A stretch of 64,000 nt of DNA from Centroberyx gerrardi. Lineage: Eukaryota; Chordata; Actinopteri; Beryciformes; Berycidae. The stretch covers positions 19,747,284-19,811,283 of the forward strand of contig NC_136004.1 in the NCBI RefSeq assembly GCF_048128805.1, given 5' to 3'. A program made the position numbers and the translations under genes. Shown piece by piece: positions 1 through 12,352 of the stretch; within the stretch, counting starts at the first letter, position 1, and every line of letters begins with the position of its first letter. The notes under the pieces were generated by a model. The model worked only from the letters and a program-made list of their open reading frames with translations. It was not told the origin of the DNA and ran no database searches.

Positions 1-251
1 GGAACAGAGCAAATATAGGGTATATATAATCTAATTACAATCAATAGAACATACTGAGAAAAAAATGAAAAGAAGAATAGGAAAATAGGAGGGTGTGAAA
101 AAAGAAAACTTTACAGCAGGGCGTGCATAATGTGCATCTCCTGCTGTCTGACAGCTCGAACTAAATGGGTTTTCTTTGCTTGTGTTTCTCAATTATGAAA
201 TAAACACTAATAGTGGTTAGTGGCCCATCTGTTCAGACTTGATATACCTGT

Positions 252-507
252 CCAATCAGTCATGGTTTGCCCCTGTCCACGGTGCTGAAACAATGACGTA
301 GACGGTGTAATAGAAGTTGGGCCGCTTATCACGCATCCTCTCCTCTCCTGCCATTTTTGTGCTGCTGGCTAACTTGCTCAGCGAGGGGTCTCTGTCGGCA
401 GGAGGCGGAAAGACCGCAGGATAGAGAGGCAGATCAAGGGGACTGGACCTTCCCTGGAGAATCGGGGAGCTCTTCCACATAGGAAACCGCTATTTGAAGG
501 CTACACA
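252..507 (+). promoter_or_regulatory. scamp1: scamp1 promoter / 5' UTR region
   Basis: This stretch directly precedes the scamp1 start codon. It has a CCAAT box at 252-256 and a TGACGTA cAMP-response-like half site at 294-300. A G/C-richer leader full of short purine blocks follows, up to the ATG at 508. No TATA box is obvious, which fits a housekeeping gene. The transcription start cannot be fixed from sequence alone. The motifs are seen directly; their use as a promoter is inferred from position. Confidence 0.45.
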
Positions 508-3500
508 ATGTCCGATTTTGACAGCAACCCGTTCGCAGACCCAGACTTCAGCAATCCCTTCCAGGTAGCTAGCTAGCTAGCTAACGTTAGCCTGTTAGCC
601 CGAGCTAGGCCAGCCTTCCTTTAGCATCCCTGCTAGCTGGCTTAGCTAATAGCTTGATAGCTAGGTGTTTTTCTCTGGCATATTGCTAGGTAGCAGAACG
701 AGCTAATCGCCATGCACCTTATTTAGCTGATCACACACATTATTTGGCAGCTCACATTGTAAAGAAGGTCATCAAAGGTTACGTAGCGAGTTGTAGATGA
801 AGATGTTTTGTTTTAACGTTATAATAACGCTTATGCCAGCTAAGAACAAAGACACATGATAGCTGGCTAGCTCTGTCCACCGTCAGTAAACATTTGTTAT
901 CTGCACCGGTGGCATTACATCTGCTAGCTTGGCAAATAGCTAGCTGGCTAGCATCAGTTCAGTACATTGTGTACTTACAATTATTACACATTTTAGCTAG
1001 GATGCAGGCTTAGAGGCGATAACCTTGCTGTTACACTTAATGTAAATGTACCCTATCATAAAATTACATTTGCATCGATCCAATACATCATGCGCCATGG
1101 ACGTAAAAGTCGCAGACTATACTCTACTATTACCCAGAACTTCCTACACATATCAGTGATTAGGAGGCCCACAGCATTCACAAGAACTCTATTTTCTTCA
1201 ACCATTCTGTTAAAACGTCGCCCCTATCTCTGATAAGCAGCATAAGGTTCGTTTGTTGTATATCTACACATTGCTGTAGGCCAGATGCAGGCTACAAGCT
1301 ACTCTCTGTTTATGAGTGCTACAGCTGTCTGTCTCCTTAGTGTGTATAGTATACAGTGGAATTATTGTCCCTTGTAAGCTCTCTTACCTCATATTACAGA
1401 CTGTCTTGGCCTATAGCCACATTAATAGTGGTCTTTTCCAGTTCCCTCTGCACCAGCTTCAGTGCATCACATTCATAGACTTTTCAATGGCCACAGTATC
1501 AACCAAGGCCACTGCAAATAGAATGAAGTAACATTAAATATTTATGGTGTTCCATTCGCACACATCTGTCTGCTTCTTGCCAGCCTGCCATCAACTCAAA
1601 CATCATAAGAACCTGTCAGAGACTTTTGTATTAACTTTGGTCAGCTGGTTTTTCCATTCCAAGTGTAGATTAGACAACAAAATAAGAAGCTTTTGATATT
1701 GTGGTTGCAGTTATTGACCCCCTCACACCTTGTATGGTCCTCTCTGCCCTGTAGGATCCTTCGGTGACACAGGTGACCCAGTCTGCCCCTCCTGGTGGTC
1801 TGGAGGAGTATAACCCCTTTACAGACGCCAGAACGGTCAGCTTAACTAGCATTATTAGCATAAGTGTGTGTGGGGGTGTATGTGTTGCAATGTGGTGTTT
1901 GTGCCAATGTTGGTGTGTGTGTGTGTGTGTGTCTGAGTCATTGACCTGATTTTATCCTCTACCCTCTTTCTGTTTCTCTCCTCCTGTTCTCCACCTCTCA
2001 GTCACAGAGGATTTCACTGACAAAATATGACTTTGGCCTAATTATGATTTTGATTCAGGCTCTGGCCTTCCATTGTACAAATACTAACATAGCGTATTGG
2101 TTTTCAGCCACCCCCTGGAAATGCCCCCAAATCAACTCCTGCCCCCTCCCAGAACACACAACCTGCCATCATGAAGCCCACAGAAGAACCACCGGCCTAC
2201 TCGCAGCAACAGACTCAGGTACAACACACACACACACACGTTGAATCAGATCTAGTTTTGTTTTAACCTTTATTTATCCAGGGAAGTTTGACTGGGTACG
2301 TATGCTCTATTTCAGCAACCCCCTGCTTTACAACACTAGCACACTATACACACACACTCTGCCTTTGCTTTTGGTTCACCTTTCCTCTTGTCTTTCATAC
2401 ACTCGTCTGTCCTCTGATGGCCCAACAGCGGCGTAATCAGGTACCGTGTTTCATCTGATGTAGTCTCCCATCCTCCTCCATGCCTCTGTCTTGTATGGGG
2501 TGAACCCGTACAATGCTGCTTTCCCCCCTGTAGCTACCCATCAACCTCTGTAGAGTGAAGTGGGCCTAACATAGTGCCGACTGAAGGAGATAACTGAGTG
2601 AACAACAGTAGCTGTTTGTTTTTCTGTTTGGGATTGCAAGCCCCTCTTTCAACCCAGTCCCAAACTAACACACCTTGGCTTACCTGAGTGGAAAAAATCC
2701 GCTATCCCTTACCTCATTGGATATCATAACACCTCTCAAATGTTGGGTAGTAGCTTGAGTTAACTTCAAGAGCATCTCTGTGTGTATTAGGACCAGGCGC
2801 GTGCTCAGGCTGAGTTGTTGAGAAGGCAGGAGGAGTTGGAGAAGAAAGCAGCAGAGCTCGATCGCCGGGAGAGAGAGTTACAGTCCCATGGAGCTGCAGG
2901 TAAGTCAGTCAGTCACTCAGTCATTCACTCTTTACTTGCTTCATTAACTCACTCACTCACTAAGTCACTAATTTTGTTCATTCTTTCACTCACTCCCTCT
3001 CTTGCATACACTCATTTAGTAGTTTGTTAATCTAGTATGAAATCTCTCTTTCACTTTGCTAGACACCATGCAAACACCATGTCTTTGTCCTCGTAGGGCG
3101 TAAGAACAACTGGCCTCCGCTGCCAGAGAAGTTCCCGGTCGGGCCGTGTTTCTACCACGACATTGCAGTGGACATCCCAGTAGAGTTCCAGAAGACTGTC
3201 AAGATCATGTACAACCTCTGGATGTGTGAGTAGATTATGCCAAACACCCCAAACCAGGCAGTATTTTCTCCCATAGCAGTGTCATGAACTCAAGGTCTCC
3301 AGAACATAGGGTTACAAGATACATCCATATATCACATTGCAATGTGTGTATAACAAACATATTTCTAAACAAAGTCAGATATCATACAAATTGCACTGGC
3401 ATCTTTGCCAGGCTTTAAAAATGAGGTTTGCCATATAGAATCCACTTCTCCTGAAACATATCTCAAGTCTTTGATAATCATCTGACTAAAAGAAATTAGC

Positions 3501-5125
3501 AGAAATATAATTTATGTTGCTATCAAGCATGCACTCATCTTTCAAAGTAAATTAGAACACAAAAGGAATTTGATTTATTTTACTGAGCTTATAGTATTGT
3601 TTCACTGTATTCACTTACACATGTGCGTCTTCGGTTCTTCATGTTGTTTTGTTTTCCCTCCAGTTCATACGGGGACGCTGTTTGTGAACATGTTTGGCTG
3701 CCTGGCCTGGTTCTGCGTGGATGCGTCCCGCGGTGTAGATTTTGGCCTGGCCATGCTATGGTTCATGCTCTTTACCCCCTGTTCCTTCGTCTGCTGGTAC
3801 AGACCGCTCTATGGGGCTTTCAGGCAAGTATATACATGGGAAAGTACACCAGCTTCCACAATGATAGAAAGATACAGAAATGGATAATCATAATGCCCTA
3901 AAAAAGCAAAAGGCAGTAACTGTTCCTAGTGTGAAACTAATATAAATAGCTACTTAACTGACTTTTAAAGTCTTGACTTAGTAGGAGTTTATTCTAATAG
4001 CCTAACACTGACTAACTGACTAAAATGACAAAATCTAATTTTTGACCAAGAAGTTACTGCCGTTGAGCTTTGCACGGCAGCGTACTAGTGAAGAAGTTGC
4101 TATTTGGGAAGGGAATACAAAGTAAAGACATGGATAGAGGCAGACTTCCACAACTTTCATGAATTAATTGGGAGGAGGAGTAAGTGATTCAGTTGAATTA
4201 ATAACCTCCTGTTATTTTATCTCACCCACATTATTCTCTGTCACTACTTCTCTTTCTCTCTCCACTGCAGGAGTGACAGTTCATTCCGCTTCTTTGTCTT
4301 CTTCTTCGTCTATATCTGTCAGTTTGGAGTTCACGTGTTACAATCTATTGGCATCACTGGCTGGGGAACGTGGTGAGTATTTTGTGCACTGGCTGTGTGT
4401 GTGTGTGCGCATGCATGTGTGTGTAAGTACACTCACGTTGTTTTTTTTTCTATGTTGCCAGTGGTTGGATAGCAGCTCTGACTGGTTTGAACACCAGTAT
4501 CCCAGTGGGCATCATCATGTTACTCATCGCAGCTCTGTTCACTGCCCTGTCTGTGGGCTCACTCATCATGTTTAAAAAGGTAACACACTCACAAACTACT
4601 CCAACATGTCTGCACCACTTGCTTTGTTGCTTTAATAGACTCTACAAGACACGAGAAACAACTTTGCATTAGCTAGCCATTTCACTCCCTGTTCATAGAC
4701 ACTCCATGGAAATTGAGTTGGAAACTTTAATTTAAATGAACAACACTATCCAGCAATACGTACATGCTATGTAATGAAATGGCATCTTTACTTCCTTGAT
4801 TTGATGTATTTCCCGTCGAAACAGGATATTGGGGTGGGACATAACATGGGAGGGATCATTCAAGTCTAAACCAATGGGATGTCAGTCAGAGAGAAAGTTG
4901 TATTTGGTGGGTGGGGCGTAGGTTCCAGATTCCAACCCATGTCTTTTTTTGGATCTTTTCTAGGTGCACGCGCTGTATCGTACCACTGGTGCTAGTTTTG
5001 AGAAGGCCCAGCAAGAGTTTGCTACCGGGGTCATGTCTAACAAGACCGTCCAGACTGCAGCGGCCAACGCTGCAGCTAATGCTGCCACCAATGCTGCCCG
5101 CGGGGCCTTCAAACCCACTCCCTAG
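508..5125 (+). CDS. scamp1: Secretory carrier-associated membrane protein 1 (SCAMP1), complete
   Basis: Coding exons: 508-564, 1755-1835, 2108-2218, 2791-2899, 3097-3225, 3664-3823, 4271-4372, 4462-4579 and 4964-5125. All phases close and give 342 aa (human SCAMP1 is 338). The N-terminus carries three NPF motifs (residues 7-9, 16-18 and 39-41), which in this family bind EH-domain endocytic proteins. A proline-rich stretch follows, then a charged coiled coil from exon 4 (about residues 84-119, [19 protein letters not shown]). Four membrane segments lie in exons 5-8. The conserved E-peptide [11 protein letters not shown] is at about 206-216, between segments 2 and 3. The cytosolic tail ends in an alanine/asparagine-rich run. 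SCAMPs cycle through post-Golgi and recycling vesicles and act in exocytosis and endocytosis. The N-terminal [13 protein letters not shown] and the tail [20 protein letters not shown] match SCAMP1 better than other paralogues. Intron 6 starts with GC rather than GT. Convergent with lhfpl2, as in human. Confidence 0.97.
565..1000. repeat. GCTA/TAGC-rich low-complexity tract in scamp1 intron 1
   Basis: The first intron opens with repeated TAGC/GCTA units (GTAGCTAGCTAGCTAGCTAA at the donor). It keeps scattering palindromic GCTAGC and TAGCTA words for about 430 bases. The repeat begins at the splice donor itself. Comparable GCTA-rich first introns occur in fish genes; any function is unknown. Confidence 0.6.
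2257..2338. repeat. Interspersed repeat fragment in scamp1 intron 3
   Basis: The words CTTTATTTATCCAGGGAAGT, TTGACTGGG and ATGCTC are shared, with mismatches, with a stretch at 62223-62300 (CCCAGTGAAGTTTGAGTGGGC then AAATGCTC). This points to a dispersed teleost repeat. Only a fragment is present, and the family is not assigned. Confidence 0.5.
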
Positions 5126-8095
5126 ATAGACACATGCACACACATACACACATATACACACACACACAAAAGTTGGAGATGCACAACTCTGGTCCTGCAG
5201 GTTCTCAGATCAAACTGCTTTTATTTGTGAATATTGCTATACTAAGATTGCCCCTCACCTTGATTAACAGGTGTTTAAACAGTCACTGACAGGAAATAAC
5301 AGAGTTATTGTGACAAAGTGACCAGAGTTGTCCACCTTTACGTAAAAACATTTTTCAATGAAACACTCCTACATCCACCCTGTCTGCTTTCCAGTCAGGT
5401 GACTGTGTCTGCTCACATCCCCCAAATCATCCACTAAGTGACTCAAGGTGTGCTCTGACTGTGTGGGGTTTGTGTGCATGTGCACATGTGTCCATGTGTC
5501 CGTGTGCATTCATCTTGCACTCTCTTACATATTCTTTTGCTTTTCCCCTTGTTCTTCTGTCCCCTTGAAGTAATCCTAGGCCAGGCAGAGGTTGAGGTAC
5601 TAGCAGACCTTATATTATATTTCTGTCATGGTGATGACCTCCAAGCTTCTTCCTGCCTGATTAATACAGTATAGAGTCATGAAAAGTTAATAAGATAATC
5701 TGATCATGGTGTTTTGCACATAGTTCTGTTGTCTTGCTCACATACTGAAAGTACAGTGTATGTCTGAATGGGTGAGCCTGCGTGTGAATGTGTATTTCAC
5801 TTTTAAGAAAATAGTGGATCTGACTTAGTTTTGATAATCCAGTGCTTGGTCATTGTGATCTGAAAGGTAAAACGTATGTCCTTTATCAGCGCTTCTGTTC
5901 TGAGACTTGACGAATACCATTCTGATCATGGGAGAATTTAACCCACATAAACAGGAATATGTCTCTATGTTCTTATTTGACGACCTGCCCACAACCCCAG
6001 CAGCGCTCCAGCAACACCTGTCAGTTGAACCATAATTCCCACTCTTTTTGCTACTTTGACAAAGTGGGTTGGGTCGGCATCTATGTGGCTTACTAAAACT
6101 TGACAGCATGATAATAACATGCATGTTTAGCACACTCAAGGTAGCTATTTTCTTGGCAAAGTTATTCTGCCCCCAATTAGCCTTTTCTCTGGCTACTGGG
6201 GCACCTGGTTTGGAATGTCTGCCTACTTATTTTCCCTTGGTTTCTGTGTGAGGTGAGGTCCGAAGGTTATTGCATGTCCCACTGGCAGTTTGATTGGACG
6301 ATGTATGGATCTATTTGTGTTGACACACTGAACATCCAGGTCAATAGGTCGCCAGTTCTCACCACAAACCTAAAGAGGTTCAGTCAGCCATTTTCGCCGC
6401 CTGGTGCTCTAAGAGGGGAACGAGAAATATTCATATTTTCTTTATGTATGGCAGTTAACTCCAAACTACTATGTGGCTTTCCCACAGTTGTTTTTGTAGC
6501 GCTTCGTACTTTATTGGTTAAAAACTACCGCTGCTATGAATCTGAGAGCCGCTTGGCTGTGGCCTCCTGCTGTCATGTTTCCTGTTGAAAGGCGGACACA
6601 TATCTTGCTCTCTAAAAGAGAGGGACACCGGACAGGCCCACAAGGGGGAGTAGGAGAACTGAGAGAAGTGACAGCCTGCCTTTATTCATAGAATATGATC
6701 TGGACAGTGATAAAGGTAGGGTTGGTTTTCGACATTAACACATCTACATACAAATAGTATAAACAGTGCACTGTATATGTACGCCATACATAGACTAACA
6801 CACACTCCAACTTCTGCATTTTTACACTAACACTTACACTTCCATTGAATTTCCTCTGTCAGTATTTACATTACTGGCATCTGAAATTTGATAGCCAATA
6901 TGAACAGTATGCTCACACAGGATTGGACACAGAGGAATGCACATTCAATGACATCCCTTAGTTACGTTACTTTTTACAATAATGCTGGTATTATTATATA
7001 GCGTTAAGCTGTATAGACTGATACCAGACTACTGTCACTGGACGAGGATTGCATTTGTATAGTGCTTTAGCTGGTGCTGGAGGCACCTCTCATTTTGGTA
7101 GCGAGTGTTTGGAGATGTGCATGAAAGATGGCTGATGACTGGTACTGCTGTTATTACTAATGGACTGAACGTTATATTATAGTGACTAAATACTCCTGTG
7201 AGTTTTATGAAGTTGAAGGTCAATAATCTGTCACAAAATAATGGGCCTACATTTTGTCAGTATTTTTCTTGTTTGGAAATATTTTGTTTTAAATTCACTG
7301 CACATTTCTTGTTTTATGTTGAACATAGTACAGAAAGCAAACTCTTTTCTTTTATTTATGGTGTAATTTATGTCATTTGCATTTAAATTTTGTTTGATTT
7401 TACATTATGTATTATGTTTGTGTGGTTTTGTAATGACATGATCATAGCATCTACTAGCTACAAAAAAGTGTTACGTGACTTTGCAACTTGACCCTGAAAG
7501 AGGTGCGGTTGTGTGGATGAATGTATGCTTGGATGATTTGTCGAAAAGAAAAGAAATTTTTTTTTTTTCTTCCCTCAAGTGTTAATGCTATGTCCTGAAA
7601 AGCTGTGAGAAATCTACCAAATGTCCATATAGATTTGTTTTTAAATCTTGGTTCGTGATGTGTTCCCTTGCCATGTTTTACTTTAACACATTACACAGTT
7701 TTTATTTGCTATGAGGATTCATATGAGTTCCATTCATCAATAGGTTTAAACAGTATTCAGTCAATCGTTATATGAAGCCATGACACAGTGGGCAGTTCCT
7801 TGATGTATTAGGCTAGCTGGCCTCGTGACGGGATGACTTTGTGTTTGAGGTTTGCTGACACAAAATGGTGTTTTTGGCCTGTGATCATGTTATTTCACTG
7901 AATTTGAGAAGAAACTCATTTAAAAGGGACACTTGTATATTTTGTAAAGTTGAAAATCTGATCCCCATCATCAATCATATGTAAAAAGAAAAAATGATGC
8001 ACTCTTGTCTCGCCTTTGTCGCATGTGAAATAGTTTGAGTTTTGTATATTTATGGTATTAACATGAAATAAAATTTGAAAGAAATATTTATGTCC
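5126..8095 (+). other. scamp1: Probable long scamp1 3' UTR with polyA signal
   Basis: The AT-rich stretch after the scamp1 stop holds no credible coding exon. The best polyadenylation signal is AATAAA at 8067-8072, giving a 3' UTR of about 2.95 kb. That length fits the long 3' UTR of mammalian SCAMP1. Earlier, weaker ends cannot be excluded. Confidence 0.5.
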
Positions 8096-10015
8096 CTCTC
8101 GTGAGGGTTTGTGCATCGATCAAGCAATCAAAATCTCCATAGATACAGTACTTCCTTAGGTCAATCAGTAGCAGCTCCTTTGTCATGTTTTATCTATTTT
8201 CTGACTGTAGGTGTCAGTGTTTGCTTAAGGACTTGGAGGTTTGCAGTTTCTTGCTGAAGAAAAATGACCCTTAGACTTTTGCACTTTAGTTCATCACCTT
8301 CACATTCATCACAGATACATACACTTACTGAAGAAGGCGAGGTTTATTTGTTCATGAGTTAGAGCACAGACTGGATTTCTCTCCTCACACATGAACCTTT
8401 CACATACATGCAGCATCATACAATGTGCCACAGATGCTATTACTCTCTTGTTAATATAACAAAAACAGTGGACAGTGAACGTGTTAATTTAAGCACAGAC
8501 AGATTAGAAATGCTATGTGGTACAAGTCCATGTTACACTTTCATTTTTCAGTCACATCTCACAGGCACACTACCCACTTTCGCAGCAAACGCACACACAC
8601 ACTATAATTGAATTATTGCACATCTCATCTACAATGAATAAACGCAATCACATGAATCATGTTACATTTACAGCGACTATTATAGTATGTTTGAACAAAT
8701 GAAAACACAGGAGAATACAGAACATGAAACAAGGTAAAAATGAATGGAACGCTGAAGTGCAAAACACAAAATCAGATGCTCTTTGGAATGGGAAATAGTC
8801 CGGAAGAACCAAACAAACAAGAGAGTCTTTCTTGGTAGGAATTAGCTTTCTGATCTCGGAGCTGTAGAGAAGACACACTTTGTAAAATTGTCCAAACCAT
8901 GCCACAATAAAGTCTTTTTAACGTATTCACCACCTCAGTGTGCCTTGGACGTCTTTACAAAGTTGTCTTCTCTACAGCTGCAAGATCAGTAAGCTACTTG
9001 CTACAAAGACTGAACTCCTTGTTTGTTTGGTTCTCTGCATGCAATAAGGTAACTCATGCTAAACTATGGTGCAGCCTGCTTTATCTCACTGTGAGCAAAC
9101 ATCCTCACATGAAAGCTCACCACAGTAAAACCTATGGCAAGGCTCTGTTCTCTTTCTAAACACACTTCAGCCAGTTATTAAGCTGCAATAGACCCCAAAA
9201 CAATTGATTTAACAGGAGGAACTCCCTTTGAAGTGAACAATCTCTTAACTGGCACATCTGAAGTGAGCTAAAGAGAGATTTACTGCCCTGCTGTGCCACA
9301 GAATCAGAACATCTGGGCATTTAGAAACCTCAAAGGTTAATGGCTAGCACCACGCACACACACACACACACACAACATAGCAAGATGTTGTTGAGTGTTT
9401 CAGTTGACACATCTGCTAGTATTCAGAGTGGTTTGTTGAGGTTTGCAGGTGAACCTTGTAAATCAACAACATGATACAAACTTACACACTGTTTTACTGT
9501 CTGTGTTCAACCTGTCCTTAATAACACTAATGATATATCCATATCCCTATCATAAACTAAACCCCTGCCACTCCAGTCCAGTGGTTTCTAGTGGATTAAG
9601 GCAGGAATCATTATTAAAATAAACAGTGTCTTGGTCAAACACACTGGATACTTGTACAGGTCACGTTCCTTGGCCTGCTGCTGTGCAGAGGCTGTTTTGG
9701 CAGTTTAACCTGAAGTTTTAGTAGGTGACAAATGAGATTCCTTTCCTTTTTCTTGGTAACATCAGGTACAGTGGTTTTCTGGCTAACACCATGCTTGGAT
9801 GGTGTAAGGAAGGCTATGCGAGTCTCTGATGTCTCTGTGAACAAGCCTCAAGACTATGACCAAGGGATCTATCTTTTCAACAATCAGCTGCTTTTATCCA
9901 GGCGAACCTGAAGAAAATCATTCACTGAAACATCCTTCCTCCTTCCAAGGAAACGTGCAGGCTTCCACTGCAGGAGAAATTAGGCATCGGATGAGTTCCC
10001 TGTGTTCCCGACGGC
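8096..10015 (-). other. lhfpl2: Probable lhfpl2 3' UTR, including a long inverted repeat
   Basis: No coding exon is visible. On the minus strand AATAAA lies at 8348-8343, which would give lhfpl2 a 3' UTR of about 1.67 kb ending some 230 bases from the scamp1 end. The interval contains a long imperfect inverted repeat (8804-9036) and a short (CA)n at about 9354-9374. The UTR extent is inferred from the signal position only. Confidence 0.4.
8804..9036. repeat. Long imperfect inverted repeat (hairpin, ~100-bp arms)
   Basis: The left arm (8804-8903) and the reverse complement of the right arm (about 8941-9036) align over roughly 100 bases with a few small gaps. I judge it about 80% identical by eye. 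Shared blocks include AGAACCAAACAAACAAG, AGCTGTAGAGAAGACA and ACTTTGTAAA. The spacer is only about 40 bases, so a transcript from either strand should fold into a long hairpin. It may be an old fold-back transposon or a local inverted duplication. Confidence 0.8.
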
Positions 10016-11090
10016 TCAGAGCAGGCAGATCAGGCTCTTCCCCTCCTCAATCTCCTCCTGAACCTTATCGCTGGAGGTGGCGATCTCAGCCTGCGCGGAG
10101 AAAACGGCGCACAGGAAGGCTGCCAGCGTTCCACCTATCGCTGCGTAGAACGCCCAGCCGAGAGAACACTGAGCTGGCCTATAGGGAGAGGCCTCGGCGC
10201 CGCAGTAGCCGATCACCTTCTCTGAACCCCAACCCGCAGGGTACAGCATGAGGCCCACCATCAGCAACAGCCCTGGAGGTGGGACAGACATTGAGACGAA
10301 GGGTTTAGTCACGTACGTATAAACATCAGGCTGAAAGCACAAACAGATCACAGTGCAGCTGCTGGGAAACAGATGACTCAACTCTGGTGAAGAATACGGC
10401 CTATTAGACATCTATTTATCCACTGACAAGAGTTTGATTTATGATGAGAGGCACAACCCCACTTGACTGCCCCTACAGTGATGTCACATAATGACAGATT
10501 AGCTGGATGATGGGCCCGCCCAGTCACACACACCTGTGGGATTCCATTGTTGTAATGCATACACTTTACAAGCCAGTATTGTTGGCTGTTGGCTCTGATA
10601 ACAAAGAACTACTTTTTCTGTGACAGACATACACTGAACATACACACATACTCAGACACACACACACCGCCGTCTCACCTGCGATGGCCTGAAGCAGTCC
10701 ACAGACGTTGAAGATGCTTTTCTTCAGGATACTCTGGAAACACAGGCTGAAGATGGAGATACAGGCCACGCCCCCTAGCACTAACGTCCCCGCCGCTAGA
10801 AACAACATGGCCGCCTGCCAGAAGCCGCTGGCCACCTCTCCGAACGTCCCGGCATAGGGCCCGCAGGTCACGCCTCCTCCCCGGGTCCCGATGCGAAGGC
10901 AGCGGCTGTAGAGGCCGAGAGACGGCCGGTACTCCCCGGAGTCCACTCCCACCCCACTCACACTGGAGTCCGACCGAGGGAATCCCAACAGCCAATCGGG
11001 GCTCATGAAGGCAATGAGCTCAGCGAAGGCCACCACGATGCTGAGCAGGGTCCAGAGCATGGAGCGGCACGTTACAATCACATGGCACAT
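10016..11090 (-). CDS. lhfpl2: LHFPL tetraspan subfamily member 2, complete coding region
   Basis: Coding exons on the minus strand are 11090-10679 and 10272-10016 (phase 1 junction), giving 222 aa; human LHFPL2 is 228. The start [20 protein letters not shown] and the tail [27 protein letters not shown] match the family almost exactly. An in-frame ATG 11 codons upstream (11123) is not used in the family, so 11090 was chosen. Four membrane segments are visible: about residues 10-30, 91-120, 130-150 and 180-205. The first extracellular loop holds the claudin-like GLYSRC motif and a second cysteine, and the second loop has YCG...QCSLGW. LHFP-like proteins are four-pass plasma-membrane proteins. 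LHFPL2 is linked to distal reproductive-tract development in mouse, and its biochemical role is poorly defined. An acceptor-like CTCTTTTTTAG suggests this exon starts near 11221 with about 130 bases of 5' UTR; further 5' exons were not found. Confidence 0.95.
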
Positions 11091-12274
11091 GATGGCGACT
11101 CTCTCTGAGTTGGCGACAACCAAAGACTAAATTTAACACTTGAGAAACACTTGAAGCCCTTTAAAGCTCCTCCAAGTGACAGAGCACTGGTATTGGAAAC
11201 GGGAAAGTTTAAATTCCTTTCCTAAAAAAGAGAACAGTCCGATTAGTGTGTTGCAGGCTAAAAGTTCCCTGTCCAGATCCAGATGGGCTGTTGATCTTAT
11301 CCTCTCTGAGTAAATGTTTTCCCTCTTCTCAGAGTTCCCACTCTTTCTCTCTCGCTTCCCTCTCTTGTTTTTTGGGTAGGGGTGCGTTTGGTCGTCCCAC
11401 ACAGCTACAACGCCCCGAAGCAGCTTCCCTCAGCCATGGTGCCAGCTGAAAAACACACCTGCAGACACACAGAGACACACGGGGATTACCAACTGCGTCC
11501 GAGACAGGAGAGCGGAGAGGAGGGAATGGCTTAGTGAGTTATGTATGCGAGAAGGGAGAGAAAAGAGAAGATAACGAGGGACACCTACATAGGAAGTATG
11601 AACATCTACTGATTACTCAACCGCTCTGAATCAGCAAACTTGCGTCCGCTGGATACCTCACAGCGTGTCCCTCCCCTATTCATCAGAGAGACCCAGGACA
11701 TTCCCACAATCAGAGAGAGAGAGGGAGTTCAAATTCACTATCAGCCAGCTGTGAGTGCATCATGAGCAACAGTTCCAGATGTCTGTTGATTTAAAGCCAT
11801 GAGAGTGTTGGAACAGTCATGGTGAATCATGACACACACACAAATATGCACACTCGCACACACACACACACACATACACACAACTACTACGCTCAGCTAG
11901 AGACAACATGCAAAGCCCAGAGTTTATACTGCTGTCTTTTTACTCATACTTTCTCTGCCTTTGTGTGTTTGTTTTTACCTGTAAAATGACAGAAGAATTT
12001 CATGTTTTGCCACTGAGCACCTGTCAGTACAGATCAGCGCTGCGGGCTGTTAAAGCATGCAACATTTCACAATGACACAGAGTGTAGCACGCCAGACCCA
12101 CACTGCTGTAGAAACCACACACAGGGCAGCAGGGCAGACGTTCAGCTGTAGCTTCATCGTCCTGTTTACTATTCAAATTACAGTCTGAATACATGTAATA
12201 AATCGGAGGGGGATTACCCCTTTGTTGTACATTGTTTTTGTGTCTCAAGCATGATGCTGTTGATCACAGCAGCA

Positions 12275-12352
12275 TTTCCTTTCTTTCTTTCTTTCTTCCT
12301 TCCTTCCTTTCTTTCCTTTCTTTCCTTTCTTTCCTTCCTTCCTTCCTTCCTT
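12275..12352. repeat. (TTTC)n/(TTCC)n tetranucleotide repeat
   Basis: About 78 bases of pure pyrimidine, alternating blocks of TTTC and TTCC units. Confidence 0.9.

Noticed and set aside
9856-10251. 131-aa plus-strand frame rich in Arg/Pro/Ser
   Set aside because: It is the antisense shadow of lhfpl2 exon 2 on the minus strand.
11091-11123. Upstream in-frame ATG for lhfpl2 ([11 protein letters not shown] extension)
   Set aside because: Vertebrate LHFPL2 proteins start at MCHVIVTC. The extension is not part of the family.
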